The notes under the pieces: generated by a model | What the model saw: only the letters and a program-made list of their open reading frames with translations | Told to the model about the DNA's origin: nothing | Database searches by the model: none | Position numbers and translations under genes: made by a program | In this document: positions 1 through 9,197 of the stretch, in pieces | Position numbering within the stretch: the first letter of the stretch is position 1 | How the letters are laid out: every line of letters begins with the position of its first letter | From: Flavobacterium zhairuonense | GTDB taxonomy: Bacteria > Bacteroidota > Bacteroidia > Flavobacteriales > Flavobacteriaceae | DNA length: 64,000 nucleotides | Assembly: GCF_004352915.1 (NCBI RefSeq) | Contig: NZ_SJSY01000074.1 | Coordinates: 372,001 to 436,000 of the forward strand | Reading direction: 5' to 3'

Positions 1-297
1 TTCCGGATCGATTAATGAATCATTTAATTCTGCTAAGGCTAAAGTAATTTTTGTAGCTAATAAATAATCATCTTTAGTAGCTCCAACATTTATTTCTATA
101 TCATATTTTTCAGAATTAGTTGTTAATGCAACACCTCTAGAAGAAAGTTTTGGTAAATAGAATTTTGAATATCCATTTACAATGTCATTTAGATTTACTC
201 CAAATGATACTTTTGTTTCTTTCGGCAAGTATTTATTTTCTAATAATTGATGAAACGAAATTTTATTTTTATTCTTTATTGAAAAGTGAAAACTCAT
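1..297 (-). CDS. Hypothetical protein, N-terminal part, truncated by window start
   Basis: On the minus strand an open frame starts with ATG at 297 and runs without a stop to base 1, giving 99 residues that begin MSFHFSIKNKNK. It includes a run like FGVNLNDIVNGYSKFYLP and ends in a helix-like KITLALAELNDSL. The opening and the later SSRG...YDIEINV stretch recall DUF4299 proteins, but I recognise this only weakly. There is no signal peptide or membrane segment in the visible part. The 3' end lies outside the window, so length and function cannot be judged. Confidence 0.6.
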   Translation of the reverse strand, partial: MSFHFSIKNKNKISFHQLLENKYLPKETKVSFGVNLNDIVNGYSKFYLPKLSSRGVALTTNSEKYDIEINVGATKDDYLLATKITLALAELNDSLIDPE

Positions 298-815
298 TAT
301 ATCGTCATTTTTTGCTTTATTGTCACAAACTATTTATATGCCCTACTTTGTGTAGCAAGTATACGCCCTGTAATGGGGAGATACGCGCTATAAAATAGCT
401 TTTTCTTGTATTGCTAAAATATAAAATAATGGCTACAAATCATCAAAAGAACTTTTTATTTATTGTATATTCTTTGTACTTACATGCGTATAAATTTCTG
501 TGGTTTTACTGCTATTGTGTCCCAAAAGTTCTTGAATGTCCAATTATTTTTAAAAATCAGAATGCACCAGCTCTGATAAAAATCACAATAAAAAGAAGGT
601 CATGGAGCTTCGGGAGTAGGAACCAGTTTCTTATTAATGACATACTTAAGACATGTGTGGCACGTATGTCATGTTTTAAAAATGCCATGTTGTCAGATGA
701 TTTTAAAAGTTCTGACGGCAAAACTGACAATTTTATTTAGTTTTTTATAATGGCACAAAGATTGACTTATGCCACATGAGTTTAAAAATTAAATCAAAAA
801 TTAAATATATAAAAA
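298..815. promoter_or_regulatory. Gene-poor region upstream of dnaK
   Basis: These 518 bases lie between a leftward gene and dnaK. Short open frames exist, but their translations are rich in rare, cysteine-heavy and hydrophobic runs and look like chance. Near dnaK there is TGTCAG at about 688 and CTGACA at about 724, which are inverted relative to each other, with another CTGACG between them. This could be a heat-shock control site, but that is a guess. TAGTTTTT at about 738 is one base off the flavobacterial -7 consensus TAnnTTTG. Confidence 0.35.
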
Positions 816-2696
816 ATGGGTAAAATAATCGGAATTGACTTAGGTACGACGAACTCTTGTGTTTCTGTAATGGAAGGTAACGAAGCAGTTGTTATCCCTA
901 ACGCAGAAGGAAAAAGAACTACACCATCTATCATCGCTTTTGTTGAAGGTGGAGAAATTAAAGTAGGTGATCCTGCAAAAAGACAAGCAGTAACTAACCC
1001 TACAAAAACGATTGCTTCTATTAAACGTTTTATGGGACACACTTTTGCTGAAACTCAAGATGAGGCAAAAAGAGTTCCTTACAGTGTTGTAAAAGGTGAC
1101 AACAATACTCCACGTGTGGATATTGACGGTCGTTTATACACTGCTCAAGAATTGTCTGCAATGACACTTCAAAAAATGAAAAAAACTGCTGAAGACTATT
1201 TAGGTCAAACAGTAACTGAGGCAGTTATTACAGTTCCTGCTTACTTTAACGATGCGCAACGTCAAGCTACAAAAGAAGCTGGTGAAATCGCTGGTCTTAA
1301 AGTTATGCGTATCATCAACGAGCCAACTGCTGCTGCACTTGCTTACGGATTAGATAAAAAAGGAAACGATCAAAAAATTGCTGTTTACGATTTAGGTGGA
1401 GGTACTTTTGATATCTCTGTTCTTGAATTAGGAGACGGTGTATTTGAAGTATTATCTACAAATGGTGATACTCACTTAGGTGGTGATGATTTTGACCAAG
1501 TTATTATTGACTGGTTAGCTGACGAATTCAAATCTGAAGAAGGAATTGATTTACGTTTAGATCCAATGTCATTACAGCGTTTAAAAGAAGCTGCTGAGAA
1601 AGCTAAGATTGAATTATCATCTTCTGCTGAAACAGAAATCAACTTACCATACGTAACTGCTACTGCTTCTGGACCAAAACACTTAGTTAAAAAATTATCT
1701 AGAGCTAAATTTGAGCAATTATCTGATTCTTTAGTAAAACGTTCTATGGAGCCAGTTGCTAAAGCATTAAAAGATGCAGGTTTATCTACATCTGATATCG
1801 ACGAAGTAATCCTTGTAGGAGGTTCTACTCGTATGCCAAGAATCGCTGACGAAGTTGAAAAATTCTTCGGTAAAAAAGCTTCTAAAGGTGTTAACCCTGA
1901 TGAGGTTGTTGCTATTGGAGCTGCTATTCAAGGTGGAGTTTTATCTGGAGATGTAAAAGATGTATTGTTACTTGACGTAACTCCTCTTTCTTTAGGTATC
2001 GAAACTATGGGTGGTGTATTGACTAAATTAATCGAGTCTAACACAACTATCCCAACTAAAAAATCTCAAGTATTCTCTACTGCTGCTGATTCTCAACCAT
2101 CTGTTGAAATCCACGTATTACAAGGAGAAAGAGCAATGGCTGCTGATAACAAAACTATCGGTCGTTTCCACTTAGATGGTATTCCACCAGCACCAAGAGG
2201 AGTTCCTCAAATCGAAGTAACTTTCGATATCGATGCTAATGGTATCATCAAAGTTTCTGCAACTGACAAAGGAACAGGAAAATCTCACGATATCCGTATC
2301 GAAGCTTCTTCTGGATTAACAGCTGAAGAAATCGAAAAAATGAAAAAAGATGCTGAAGCTAACGCTGATGCTGACAGAATTGCAAAAGAAAGAGCTGAGA
2401 AATTGAACGAAGCTGACAGTACTATCTTCCAAACTGAAAGTCAATTGAAAGAGTTAGGAGATAAATTGACAGACGATCAAAAAACAGCTATCGAATATGC
2501 TTTAACTGAATTGAGAATGGCTCACCAATCTCAAGATCTTGATGCAATCCAAAAAGGATTAGACAATGTTAATGCAGCTTGGAAAACAGCTACAGAAGCA
2601 ATGTACGCTCAAGGTGGTGACGCTCAACAAGCAGCTCCACAACAAGAGCAGTCTGGAGACAATGTTGAAGACGTTGAATTCGAAGAAGTCAAATAA
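816..2696 (+). CDS. dnaK: Molecular chaperone DnaK (Hsp70)
   Basis: A 626-residue cytoplasmic ATP-dependent chaperone, full length for the family. The N-terminal ATPase domain opens with MGKIIGIDLGTTNS, followed by the second phosphate-binding motif DLGGGTFD and the adenosine motif ILVGGSTRMP. The linker DVLLLDVTPLSLG leads into the substrate-binding domain with VLQGERAMA. The acidic tail ends VEDVEFEEVK, which resembles the usual EEVD/EEVK end. DnaK normally works with DnaJ and GrpE, but neither gene is next to it. A strong terminator follows directly, so it is probably transcribed alone. Codon use is that of a highly expressed flavobacterial gene. Confidence 0.99.
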   Translation: MGKIIGIDLGTTNSCVSVMEGNEAVVIPNAEGKRTTPSIIAFVEGGEIKVGDPAKRQAVTNPTKTIASIKRFMGHTFAETQDEAKRVPYSVVKGDNNTPRVDIDGRLYTAQELSAMTLQKMKKTAEDYLGQTVTEAVITVPAYFNDAQRQATKEAGEIAGLKVMRIINEPTAAALAYGLDKKGNDQKIAVYDLGGGTFDISVLELGDGVFEVLSTNGDTHLGGDDFDQVIIDWLADEFKSEEGIDLRLDPMSLQRLKEAAEKAKIELSSSAETEINLPYVTATASGPKHLVKKLSRAKFEQLSDSLVKRSMEPVAKALKDAGLSTSDIDEVILVGGSTRMPRIADEVEKFFGKKASKGVNPDEVVAIGAAIQGGVLSGDVKDVLLLDVTPLSLGIETMGGVLTKLIESNTTIPTKKSQVFSTAADSQPSVEIHVLQGERAMAADNKTIGRFHLDGIPPAPRGVPQIEVTFDIDANGIIKVSATDKGTGKSHDIRIEASSGLTAEEIEKMKKDAEANADADRIAKERAEKLNEADSTIFQTESQLKELGDKLTDDQKTAIEYALTELRMAHQSQDLDAIQKGLDNVNAAWKTATEAMYAQGGDAQQAAPQQEQSGDNVEDVEFEEVK

Positions 2697-2728
2697 GTAC
2701 TGATTAATATCAGTTAACAATAAGTGTT

Positions 2729-2771
2729 AAACCGCTGTAAACGTAAAGTTTACAGCGGTTTTTCTTTTTTA
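2729..2771 (+). terminator. Rho-independent terminator of dnaK
   Basis: A perfect 14-bp stem (AAACCGCTGTAAAC at 2729-2742 with its complement at 2748-2761) encloses a 5-base loop GTAAA. It is followed by a T-rich run. Confidence 0.95.
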
Positions 2772-2811
2772 TGCATTTTTGTTTCTGCTGTTTTTTAAGC
2801 GTTTTTTATCA

Positions 2812-2883
2812 TATATTTGTACCATATTTGTACCGGCACTTAAAGGGAGACAAAGTGTCCCTTATGTACCCTTATGGTACCTT
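2812..2883 (+). promoter_or_regulatory. Promoter and repeats ahead of the integration module
   Basis: TATATTTG at 2812-2819 matches the flavobacterial -7 element exactly. Just after it TATTTGTACC occurs twice in tandem (about 2814-2833). Then comes an imperfect inverted repeat AAGGGAGACA / TGTCCCTT (about 2839-2862) and two further GTACC-type half sites. Such clustered short repeats upstream of an excisionase/integrase pair are compatible with regulator or recombinase arm-binding sites; no attachment core can be proven from one copy. Confidence 0.5.
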
Positions 2884-2901
2884 AATTAGGCGACAAAGGC
2901 G

Positions 2902-3456
2902 ATGAAAAGAAGAAATAAACAATGTCTTAACTGCGGGGAGGAATTTCTGCCTAAAACCGTGGCTTCTGTTTACTGCTCACATATATGCAGCAAAAAAGCA
3001 TATAAACAGAAGATTAAGCAGCTTAAAATTGAAGGCGAAGTCAAAGCTCTGGTAGATAAAATACCCGAGAACAGAGCATTTATTTCTGTTCCTGAAGCTG
3101 GCATGCTTTTTGGCGTTGCCAAAAAGACCCTTTACAGGCTTGTCGGCCAGGGAAAAATTCCTTCAGTCAATCTTGGAACCCGACTTGTAAGGATAGACCG
3201 CAGAGTCATGGAAGAGATTTTCGGCCCTGCCCGCAGCCTGCCGCAGCCTGAAAGCGCTCCGAAGAAAAAATTATACAGCCTTGAAAAAGAGGACTGCTAT
3301 TCCATCGGTGAAATAGCTCAGAGATTTCAGATATCTGAAGGTTCTGTCTACAGCCATATCAGGAAATATTCAATCCCTACCAGACAGATTGGAAAACATG
3401 TATATGCCCCAAAAAGCGAAATTGATAACTTGTATAACGGAAATGATTTTATATGA
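2902..3456 (+). CDS. Zinc-finger and double helix-turn-helix (excisionase-like) protein
   Basis: A 184-residue protein. An N-terminal CxxC...CxxxC pattern (CLNCGEEF and VYCSHICSKKAY, residues about 8-32) suggests a small zinc-binding knuckle. Two excisionase/MerR-type helix-turn-helix segments follow, ISVPEAGMLFGVAKKTLYRLV (about 61-81) and YSIGEIAQRFQISEGSVYSHI (about 133-153), each followed by a short wing. It ends 4 bases inside the tyrosine recombinase gene (ATGA overlap), so the two are translationally coupled. It is probably the DNA-binding partner or directionality factor of that recombinase. Target and exact role are inferred from context only. Confidence 0.85.
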   Translation: MKRRNKQCLNCGEEFLPKTVASVYCSHICSKKAYKQKIKQLKIEGEVKALVDKIPENRAFISVPEAGMLFGVAKKTLYRLVGQGKIPSVNLGTRLVRIDRRVMEEIFGPARSLPQPESAPKKKLYSLEKEDCYSIGEIAQRFQISEGSVYSHIRKYSIPTRQIGKHVYAPKSEIDNLYNGNDFI

Positions 3457-4709
3457 AGCAATTAGCAAAAACCAAGGTAACTGTGCGTCTTCGAAAAGCA
3501 GAAGACAAAAATCAATGGTATGTTTACATAGAGAGCTATCCTGTAGAGGTTTCCGGAAAGAAAGCTCCTCAGAGAATCCGCGAGTATTTAAACAGATCCG
3601 TTACAACAGTGGAGTGGGACAAGAAAAGAGCAGCCCAGACAGATGCAGACGGTGTAAAATCCTACAAACCCAGACGCAGCGATAACGGAATAATAATCTG
3701 CAGAAGCGAAAGCGACCGCGAGACAATGCTTTATGCTGACGGGGTACGTAAAATCCGTCAGAAAGAATACGATAATATAGATCTATTCAGTGACTCTGAG
3801 AACCTATTGATTGAACAGATGGAAAGAGGAAAAGAGGATTTTATCAGATACATTGCTTCTGTAGCAGCTAAAAGACACGCCCGAAGTTCAAAATCCATTC
3901 AGATCAATTGGGAGCGGACCAAAGAATTTTTAAAAAGCTACTCTGCAGGCAGTCTGATGTTTTCTCAGATTAACATCAGAATGGCGGAAGATTTTAAGCT
4001 GTTTCTGCTGGCTGCGCCGCTCGGAGGAGGCAAAAAAGGAATACTTTCCCGCAACACTGCAGCAAGGTATTTTTCCATTTTTAAAGCGGCTTTAAAACAG
4101 GCCTTTATCGACGGATATCTAACCGTTGATTTGTCTTCAAAAATAAAAGGTATACCTGAGCAGGAATCAAGGCGCGAATATCTTACCATTAAAGAATTGA
4201 ACGTGTTGGCTGAAACGCCTTGCGAAAAAGATGTCCTTAAAAGAGCCGCGCTTTTCTCAGCGCTTACCGGCCTGAGGCATTCCGACATCCAGAAGCTCCG
4301 CTGGAAAGAGATAAGCCTTGAAGACGGCATGGCCAAACTGCATTTCACGCAGAAAAAGACAAGGGGTATCGAATATATGCCTATTTCCCAGCAGGCTTTC
4401 CAGCTCTGCGGAGAGCCTCGGCTACCCGGACAGCTTGTTTTTGAGGATCTGCCGGATCCGTCGTGGATTTCACGCCCTTTAAAAAAATGGATTGAATCGG
4501 CGGGCATTAAAAAGAATATTACCTTCCACTGCTTTCGTCATACATTTGCAACATTGCAGCTGTCGAGCGGGACAGACATTTATACGGTCAGTAAAATGCT
4601 GGGGCATACCAACGTAAAAACTACTCAAATCTATGCAAAAGTAATAGATGAGAAGAAAAACAAAGCTTCGCAGGCAATACAATTGGAATCTTTAAAGAAT
4701 AAGCTGTAA
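3453..4709 (+). CDS. Tyrosine recombinase (phage-type integrase)
   Basis: A 418-residue site-specific recombinase of the Bacteroidetes integrase type. An N-terminal arm-binding and SAM-like core-binding region (about 1-230) precedes the catalytic domain. Visible catalytic residues are Arg275 (LTGLRHSD), His359 and Arg362 (HCFRHTFA), His385 (LGHTNVKTT) and the nucleophile Tyr394 (IYAKV), so the enzyme looks intact. The start overlaps the preceding HTH gene, and the stop overlaps the next start (TAATG). It probably integrates or excises an element, but the window shows no clear pair of att sites and no transfer genes next to it. Confidence 0.96.
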   Translation: MKQLAKTKVTVRLRKAEDKNQWYVYIESYPVEVSGKKAPQRIREYLNRSVTTVEWDKKRAAQTDADGVKSYKPRRSDNGIIICRSESDRETMLYADGVRKIRQKEYDNIDLFSDSENLLIEQMERGKEDFIRYIASVAAKRHARSSKSIQINWERTKEFLKSYSAGSLMFSQINIRMAEDFKLFLLAAPLGGGKKGILSRNTAARYFSIFKAALKQAFIDGYLTVDLSSKIKGIPEQESRREYLTIKELNVLAETPCEKDVLKRAALFSALTGLRHSDIQKLRWKEISLEDGMAKLHFTQKKTRGIEYMPISQQAFQLCGEPRLPGQLVFEDLPDPSWISRPLKKWIESAGIKKNITFHCFRHTFATLQLSSGTDIYTVSKMLGHTNVKTTQIYAKVIDEKKNKASQAIQLESLKNKL

Positions 4710-5455
4710 TGAAAACAAAATACTTTGAATATATCGCAGTTTACCTCTCTGTACTTTTAGTCTGTATTTTTATAGGTGCAATCACAAGATTTGTGCTGAT
4801 AGAAATGGGTGCTGATGATTATACGGCTGGCGTATTTTTCTGGATCGGAATTGGATTTGGAATATTAATGTTTGCAATTTTAAACTTATTTCTTAACGAT
4901 TTGGCCGAGAGATTACTGAATCGTTTTTTGAAGGCAGAAAAAAATGAATCGTCTGAAAGTAGGATTCCAAGGGAGAAACTTGTAAAAATAGAAGAGAGGC
5001 AGGATGCTTTCGTTAAGTCCGAATTGTCTGAAAATAAAAATTCTGCCAGAGATATTGAACAGATAAGGGAGGAGCGGCAAAATGCAGCCAGAAATCAGAA
5101 ACAGGACAGAATTGATGCTGCCATCCGTTATACGCAACAGGAGTTCGCGCTGTATGCGTCCGATGATGACTTGAAGCAATTGGGTAAGAATATTATCATA
5201 TATGCTGAAGGCATAAATTTTGAAAAGATTAAACCGGTAAAAGTAAAAGAGCTGTCCAGTCTGGATCTGTATCATTTTGGCTGGAATATCTGGAATTGTT
5301 TTAAAGTCAGCAGACAGGACAGGGCCGCACAATTTTTAAAACTGACTTTTGCTGACGCTTTAAAAGATGTTGAAGAGAAAAGCATTAAAACGCATCTCAA
5401 AGATGATGAACAAAAAGGGCTTATAAAGATTATAGAAGATTTTACAGATTTTTAA
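4709..5455 (+). CDS. Membrane-anchored protein of the integration module, unknown function
   Basis: 248 residues. Two hydrophobic segments near the N-terminus (about residues 8-32 and 40-62) are followed by a charged, Glu/Lys/Arg-rich likely coiled-coil (about 75-145). The C-terminal cytoplasmic domain has a pattern like LYHFGWNIWNCFKV...FLKLTFADALKDVE. It shares one base with the recombinase stop codon and is followed by a strong terminator, so it is the last gene of a three-gene operon. I do not recognise the family. Position suggests an accessory role in the mobile element, but nothing in the sequence proves this. Confidence 0.8.
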   Translation: MKTKYFEYIAVYLSVLLVCIFIGAITRFVLIEMGADDYTAGVFFWIGIGFGILMFAILNLFLNDLAERLLNRFLKAEKNESSESRIPREKLVKIEERQDAFVKSELSENKNSARDIEQIREERQNAARNQKQDRIDAAIRYTQQEFALYASDDDLKQLGKNIIIYAEGINFEKIKPVKVKELSSLDLYHFGWNIWNCFKVSRQDRAAQFLKLTFADALKDVEEKSIKTHLKDDEQKGLIKIIEDFTDF

Positions 5456-5486
5456 TTGCTAATATTTATAAAGCACTGTGTTTTTC

Positions 5487-5531
5487 AAGTGTTTTTGCTG
5501 TGGAGAATGACACAGCAAAAACACTTTTTTT
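5487..5531 (+). terminator. Strong terminator after the integration operon
   Basis: A perfect 16-bp stem (5487-5502 with 5511-5526) around an 8-base loop is followed by a run of T. It separates the recombinase operon from the next HTH gene. Confidence 0.95.
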
Positions 5532-5562
5532 ATTTGCACCATAACTGTTAAAGACGATAGCT

Positions 5563-5976
5563 ATGGATACAAACGAAATCTCTTTTGAGAACCTGCCCAA
5601 GGCAGTAGCACACCTAGTGAAAGAAGTTGCCGAGATTAAACTTATGATTCAGAATGTACAGGTATATGAATCTAAAGAAAAAAGTATTCCTATTGGCATT
5701 GAAGAAGCAAGCCGGCTGATAGGAAAAGCAAAGCCTACAATTTACGCTCTTGTTAGGCAAAGAAAAATTCCGTGCTATAAATATGGTAAAAAGCTGTATT
5801 TTTTTGAAGAAGAACTTTTAGAGTGGATTTCTAAAGGGAAAAAGAAAACAATACAGGAAATCGAATCAGAGGTATTGAAGTATAATTATAATCCAAAAAA
5901 TAGAGGGATAATAGCCAGCAGAAATACTTATACCGCTCCATTACATCCTCAAAAAACATTTAATATAAAGAGATAA
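5563..5976 (+). CDS. Helix-turn-helix (excisionase-type) DNA-binding protein
   Basis: 137 residues. An N-terminal helical region with ENLPKAVAHLVKEVAEIK is followed by a MerR/excisionase-type DNA-binding fold (IGIEEASRLIGKAKPTIYALVRQRKIPCYKYGKKLYFFEEELLEWI, about residues 46-92) and a basic tail. This arrangement is common next to integrases of Bacteroidetes mobile elements, where such proteins act as excision or mobilisation factors. It follows the terminator at 5487, so it has its own transcript. Function is inferred from fold and neighbours. Confidence 0.85.
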   Translation: MDTNEISFENLPKAVAHLVKEVAEIKLMIQNVQVYESKEKSIPIGIEEASRLIGKAKPTIYALVRQRKIPCYKYGKKLYFFEEELLEWISKGKKKTIQEIESEVLKYNYNPKNRGIIASRNTYTAPLHPQKTFNIKR

Positions 5977-6264
5977 TTTGTCTGACAAGTACAGCTTTCT
6001 TTCAAATTTATTGATTTGACGCGATTTCAACCGTTTCAAAGGGAGCAGGATTCGAACTTTAGGCTTGAAACCGCTTTTTATGCCAGTTTTATCTGTGTCT
6101 TGAAACTGTATGCACCGATTCTGCACCCAAATTCAATTTTTTACTAAATCAATATTATCATTCACAAAATTTAAATTGCTAACAAATTAACAGACAGTAG
6201 TATTATTCTTTTTTTTTGTGTATTTCAAACATAATAAAATTACTGGATTCTATATTCATTTAAT
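5977..6264. other. Non-coding stretch with a tRNA-3'-end-like fragment
   Basis: No gene is visible. Bases 6041-6057 read GGGAGCAGGATTCGAAC, which on the minus strand is GTTCGAATCCTGCTCCC, the typical T-loop and 3' acceptor end of a tRNA. The neighbouring bases cannot form a T-stem or the rest of a tRNA, so it is only a fragment. It may be an old attachment-site remnant of the nearby integrase module, but no second copy of the 17-mer was seen in the window. Confidence 0.4.
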
Positions 6265-6555
6265 CAAGCTTTTAAAAATCCTCCATATAGTATTGATTTA
6301 AATTTTATGAAGCAATAAGCAGTTTCGATTCATATCAAAATTTATTGAAAATTGATTTTGCAGGACATAATCTTAAATTTTAGTCGCAAAAAGATATCAA
6401 CTCCAACCAAGCTTTTAAAAATCCCAATTAATATTGATTTAAATTTTATGAAGTAGGAAAGTGGTCCCAATTCATATCAGAATTTATGATGATTGATCTC
6501 TGCAGGCTATAAATAACCTTAACTTTTTATCGGAAAAATTGTATCAACTTCAAAC
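6265..6555. repeat. Tandem imperfect direct repeat, two units of about 143 bp
   Basis: Unit 1 (6265-6407) and unit 2 (6408-6555) both begin CAAGCTTTTAAAAATCC. They share internal blocks such as TATTGATTTAAATTTTATGAAG, AATTCATATCA-like, TGCAGG and TATCAACT. They differ by many substitutions and small indels, so the duplication is old. No reading frame runs through it. It lies upstream of a DUF1254 gene; any regulatory role is unknown. Confidence 0.85.
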
Positions 6556-6787
6556 ATTTTAATGTTTCACATTTTAATATGCAACCACTTTAATTGAGAT
6601 TGTAATACATTCTTTTGTAAATTTATACTTAAAATATCTTTTGATTATGGAGAGACAAAATGTAAGCCAAAATAAACCATATTTACATGTCGGCCATTTT
6701 AGAGAAAGGAACGCCTGATACTATAAAAAATCAAAAAAAATAAAAAGAAGCAGTAAAGTATTTAATGACAATTTAATCAAATTTAAC
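6556..6787. promoter_or_regulatory. Leader of the first DUF1254 gene
   Basis: An AT-rich stretch of 232 bases. TATCTTTT at about 6633 is near the flavobacterial -7 consensus. It is followed by a 23-codon frame starting at 6646 that could be a leader peptide but has no support. No operator or riboswitch is obvious. Confidence 0.3.
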
Positions 6788-8323
6788 ATGAAAAAGAAAT
6801 CATTGCAAGTAGCCGTTTTATTTTTAATTGCAATAGGAATAACGATTTCCTGTAAAAAAAAGGCAGAGGAAGAGACAAGTAAACCAGAAGAAGCAGCGCC
6901 GGTTGCATTTACTACTTTAGAAATAAAGAATACAGAAGCAGGCAGCGATTTTTCTCTAGTGCTTCCAAAAAAGGAAAAAATGAGTCCAGAATATGCACAG
7001 AAACTGGGAGAGTTTGCATACGTTTGGGCGTGGCCTCTGGTAAATATGCTAAATCGACGAACCGCAATAACCCAAGCACCTAAACCGGCATATTTAAACG
7101 GCGTTCTGCCAGTGGCTCCTCAGGGACAATTAGCGATGCTTAACGATTATATCACTCCTGATGAAACGTTTGTTACATGTCCCAATCAAGATGTGGTCTA
7201 TGGTCTTGGATTTTTCGATTTAGATTCACAGCCCGTAGTGCTTCAGGTTCCAGATTTTGGAGATCGTTTTTGGGTATATGCAATGTACGATCATAGAACA
7301 AATCAATTTGGGCAATTGGGCAAACCATATGGCACTAAACCTGGATTTTATCTGTTGACTGGACCTAATTGGAAAGGCGAAACACCTAAAGGAATTACAG
7401 ATGTTGTTAAATGTCCAACAACATTAGCGAATATTATCCCGAGAGTGTTCCAAAATGACACTAAAGAAGACAAGCAAGCCATTCAGGCTGCAATAAATCA
7501 GATTGTCGCTTATCCTGTTGCGGCGTTTGACGGAAAAAAGAAAACCGTTGTATATAAAAATCTACCAGCTATAAAAGGCCCTGCTTCTGACGGTAAAGAA
7601 ACAAAATGGGTTGTTCCTGAAAAGTTTTTTGACGAAAATGAGCTGGGCAAAGTATTGGAGATTTTGCCTCCGCTTAAAGGTGAGGAAGAATTGTATGCAC
7701 AGCTAAAAGAATTAATAGCAGCCGCTAAATCAGATCCGGCAATAAAAGAAGCACTTGTCAAAACAGCTCAAAAAACAGAAGAAAATATTATACATAGCTT
7801 TTTTCTTTGGAAAAATAACGGAGTAGCGGCAGGAAACGGGTGGAATCGTTCCTTTTACAGTGCAGACTGGGAAGGTTCAGGAAGTTATGATTACTACAAC
7901 AGAGCTGCAACTGCTAAATCTAACATGTTTGATAACAGACCAAATGAAACACAGTATTACTACACAGATAATGCCTCAGATAAAACGCAGTTAGACGGCA
8001 AGAATAATTATACCGTAACTTTTGTAAAGGGAGAAGAACCTCCTGTGCAGGGATTTTGGTCTCTGACTTTATATAATGAGCACCATTTATTTTCTAAAAA
8101 TAAAATAAACAGATATTCATTGGGTACAAAAAATAAAGGCCTAAAAAAGAACAAAGATGGATCTCTGACGATTTACGTAAGCTCGACATCTCCTGGAGCC
8201 GATAAGGAAAGTAATTGGCTTCCATCACCAGATGGGACATTTTCTTTATACATTCGCGCGTATTGGGGGAAAGAAGGAGTCACCAAAGGTACATGGACGC
8301 CACCGGCTATTACAAAGATTTAA
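6788..8323 (+). CDS. DUF1254/DUF1214 lipoprotein
   Basis: 511 residues. A lipoprotein signal peptide with a hydrophobic core and the lipobox Cys22 (ITISCKKK) predicts an outer- or inner-membrane-anchored periplasmic protein. The N-terminal DUF1254 part shows AYVWAWPLVNMLNRR and later NQDVVYGLGFFDLD. The C-terminal DUF1214 part shows PVQGFWSLTLYNEHHLF and a closing ...GTWTPPAI motif. Family members occur as secreted proteins in many bacteria; no reaction is established that I can rely on. Two paralogues lie at 12.2-15.3 kb. A terminator follows, so it is probably monocistronic. Confidence 0.92.
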   Translation: MKKKSLQVAVLFLIAIGITISCKKKAEEETSKPEEAAPVAFTTLEIKNTEAGSDFSLVLPKKEKMSPEYAQKLGEFAYVWAWPLVNMLNRRTAITQAPKPAYLNGVLPVAPQGQLAMLNDYITPDETFVTCPNQDVVYGLGFFDLDSQPVVLQVPDFGDRFWVYAMYDHRTNQFGQLGKPYGTKPGFYLLTGPNWKGETPKGITDVVKCPTTLANIIPRVFQNDTKEDKQAIQAAINQIVAYPVAAFDGKKKTVVYKNLPAIKGPASDGKETKWVVPEKFFDENELGKVLEILPPLKGEEELYAQLKELIAAAKSDPAIKEALVKTAQKTEENIIHSFFLWKNNGVAAGNGWNRSFYSADWEGSGSYDYYNRAATAKSNMFDNRPNETQYYYTDNASDKTQLDGKNNYTVTFVKGEEPPVQGFWSLTLYNEHHLFSKNKINRYSLGTKNKGLKKNKDGSLTIYVSSTSPGADKESNWLPSPDGTFSLYIRAYWGKEGVTKGTWTPPAITKI

Positions 8324-8347
8324 TTTTTTTAGCTTTTATATAAAAGG

Positions 8348-8381
8348 AAAAAACTGCAAGTTATTTATTTGCAGTTTTTTT
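8348..8381 (+). terminator. Terminator after DUF1254 gene
   Basis: A stem AAAAAACTGCAA (8348-8359) pairs with TTGCAGTTTTTT (8369-8380) around a 9-base loop, with U-rich 3' end. Confidence 0.85.
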
Positions 8382-8393
8382 GTAAATTCAAAA

Positions 8394-8840
8394 AGAAATA
8401 AACCAATTTCTTGCTTCAGTCGAGCAACAATTATATTTTAAAAAATGAGAACGGGAAATTGAAAAAGTTATGAAATATTAAGCCATTTTAAAATAAGATT
8501 TCATTTTTTGAAATTGAACAGTAACTAGAAAAAAATAAGATATTATAACTCATCGTTTCTCTTCATTCTTGATGTTCGAATCCTGTTAAGTGTTCGAATG
8601 ATAAATCAATTATTTATATTATTTTTCTTGTAAAATATATACACTGATGCGGCTGACTCTTTGCTTTACTATTATTAAAAAAAAGAAAATAAAAGCAAGA
8701 ATGATTCAATTTAGTAGAAGTGGTAAAAGAAATTGCGTCAATTGTCTTCAATTGGCGCAATTTGGCTGTGTGCCCCTCTACGACGCAATTTCAAAATAAT
8801 TTTATGCAAAATTTAAAGAAATTGGCTTATCTTCAAGTTG
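8394..8840. repeat. Degraded dispersed repeat, copy 1
   Basis: About 450 bases that align by eye with 40839-41283. Both begin AGAAATAAACCAATTT, pass GCAACAATTATATT-like and GGGAAATTGAAA-like blocks, then TTCATTCTTGATGTTC, ATATACACTGATGC and TCAATTGTCTTCAATTGGCGC, and end near GAAATTGGCTTAT. Bases 8574-8586 carry TTCGAATCCTG, a tRNA T-loop-like string. An 11-bp inverted repeat GAAATTGCGTC / GACGCAATTTC lies near 8729 and 8783. No protein is readable, so it is probably an old insertion or island remnant. Confidence 0.75.
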
Positions 8841-9197
8841 TTTTATAAGATAATTATTTTAATTTTTGATCACAGAGCGGTTTGTACGTATCGCAAGGGT
8901 TTAGTGCTTAAAAAATGTTAAAGAATGTGATTTTAATTTATTATTGATATAATTACTATAGTTAAAACCGATTATCTAACTTGGTATTTAAATGAAGAAT
9001 TTAGATCAGTTTTACCAAAATTAATAGAGGTTATTGAGATCAAAATGATCATCATATTTGCTAATTTTCAATGCAAATATTAACTCAGTAAATGTCGTTC
9101 AACCGAAGTTAAAAATTGATTTATTTCTCTTCATTTAACTTTATTTAATTAAACAGATTTCTTTAGAATTGAACTAAATACAACCAAAAATACAACT
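8841..9197. other. Non-coding upstream region of patatin gene
   Basis: About 350 AT-rich bases. I see no reading frame, palindrome or promoter that stands out. Confidence 0.4.

Noticed and set aside
150..740. Two plus-strand open frames of 82 and 109 codons upstream of dnaK
   Set aside because: The first is opposite a better minus-strand gene fragment; both have chance-like composition and no motif.
6030..6125. A complete tRNA gene around the TTCGAATCCTGCTCCC string
   Set aside because: The T-stem does not pair and no anticodon or acceptor partner is present.
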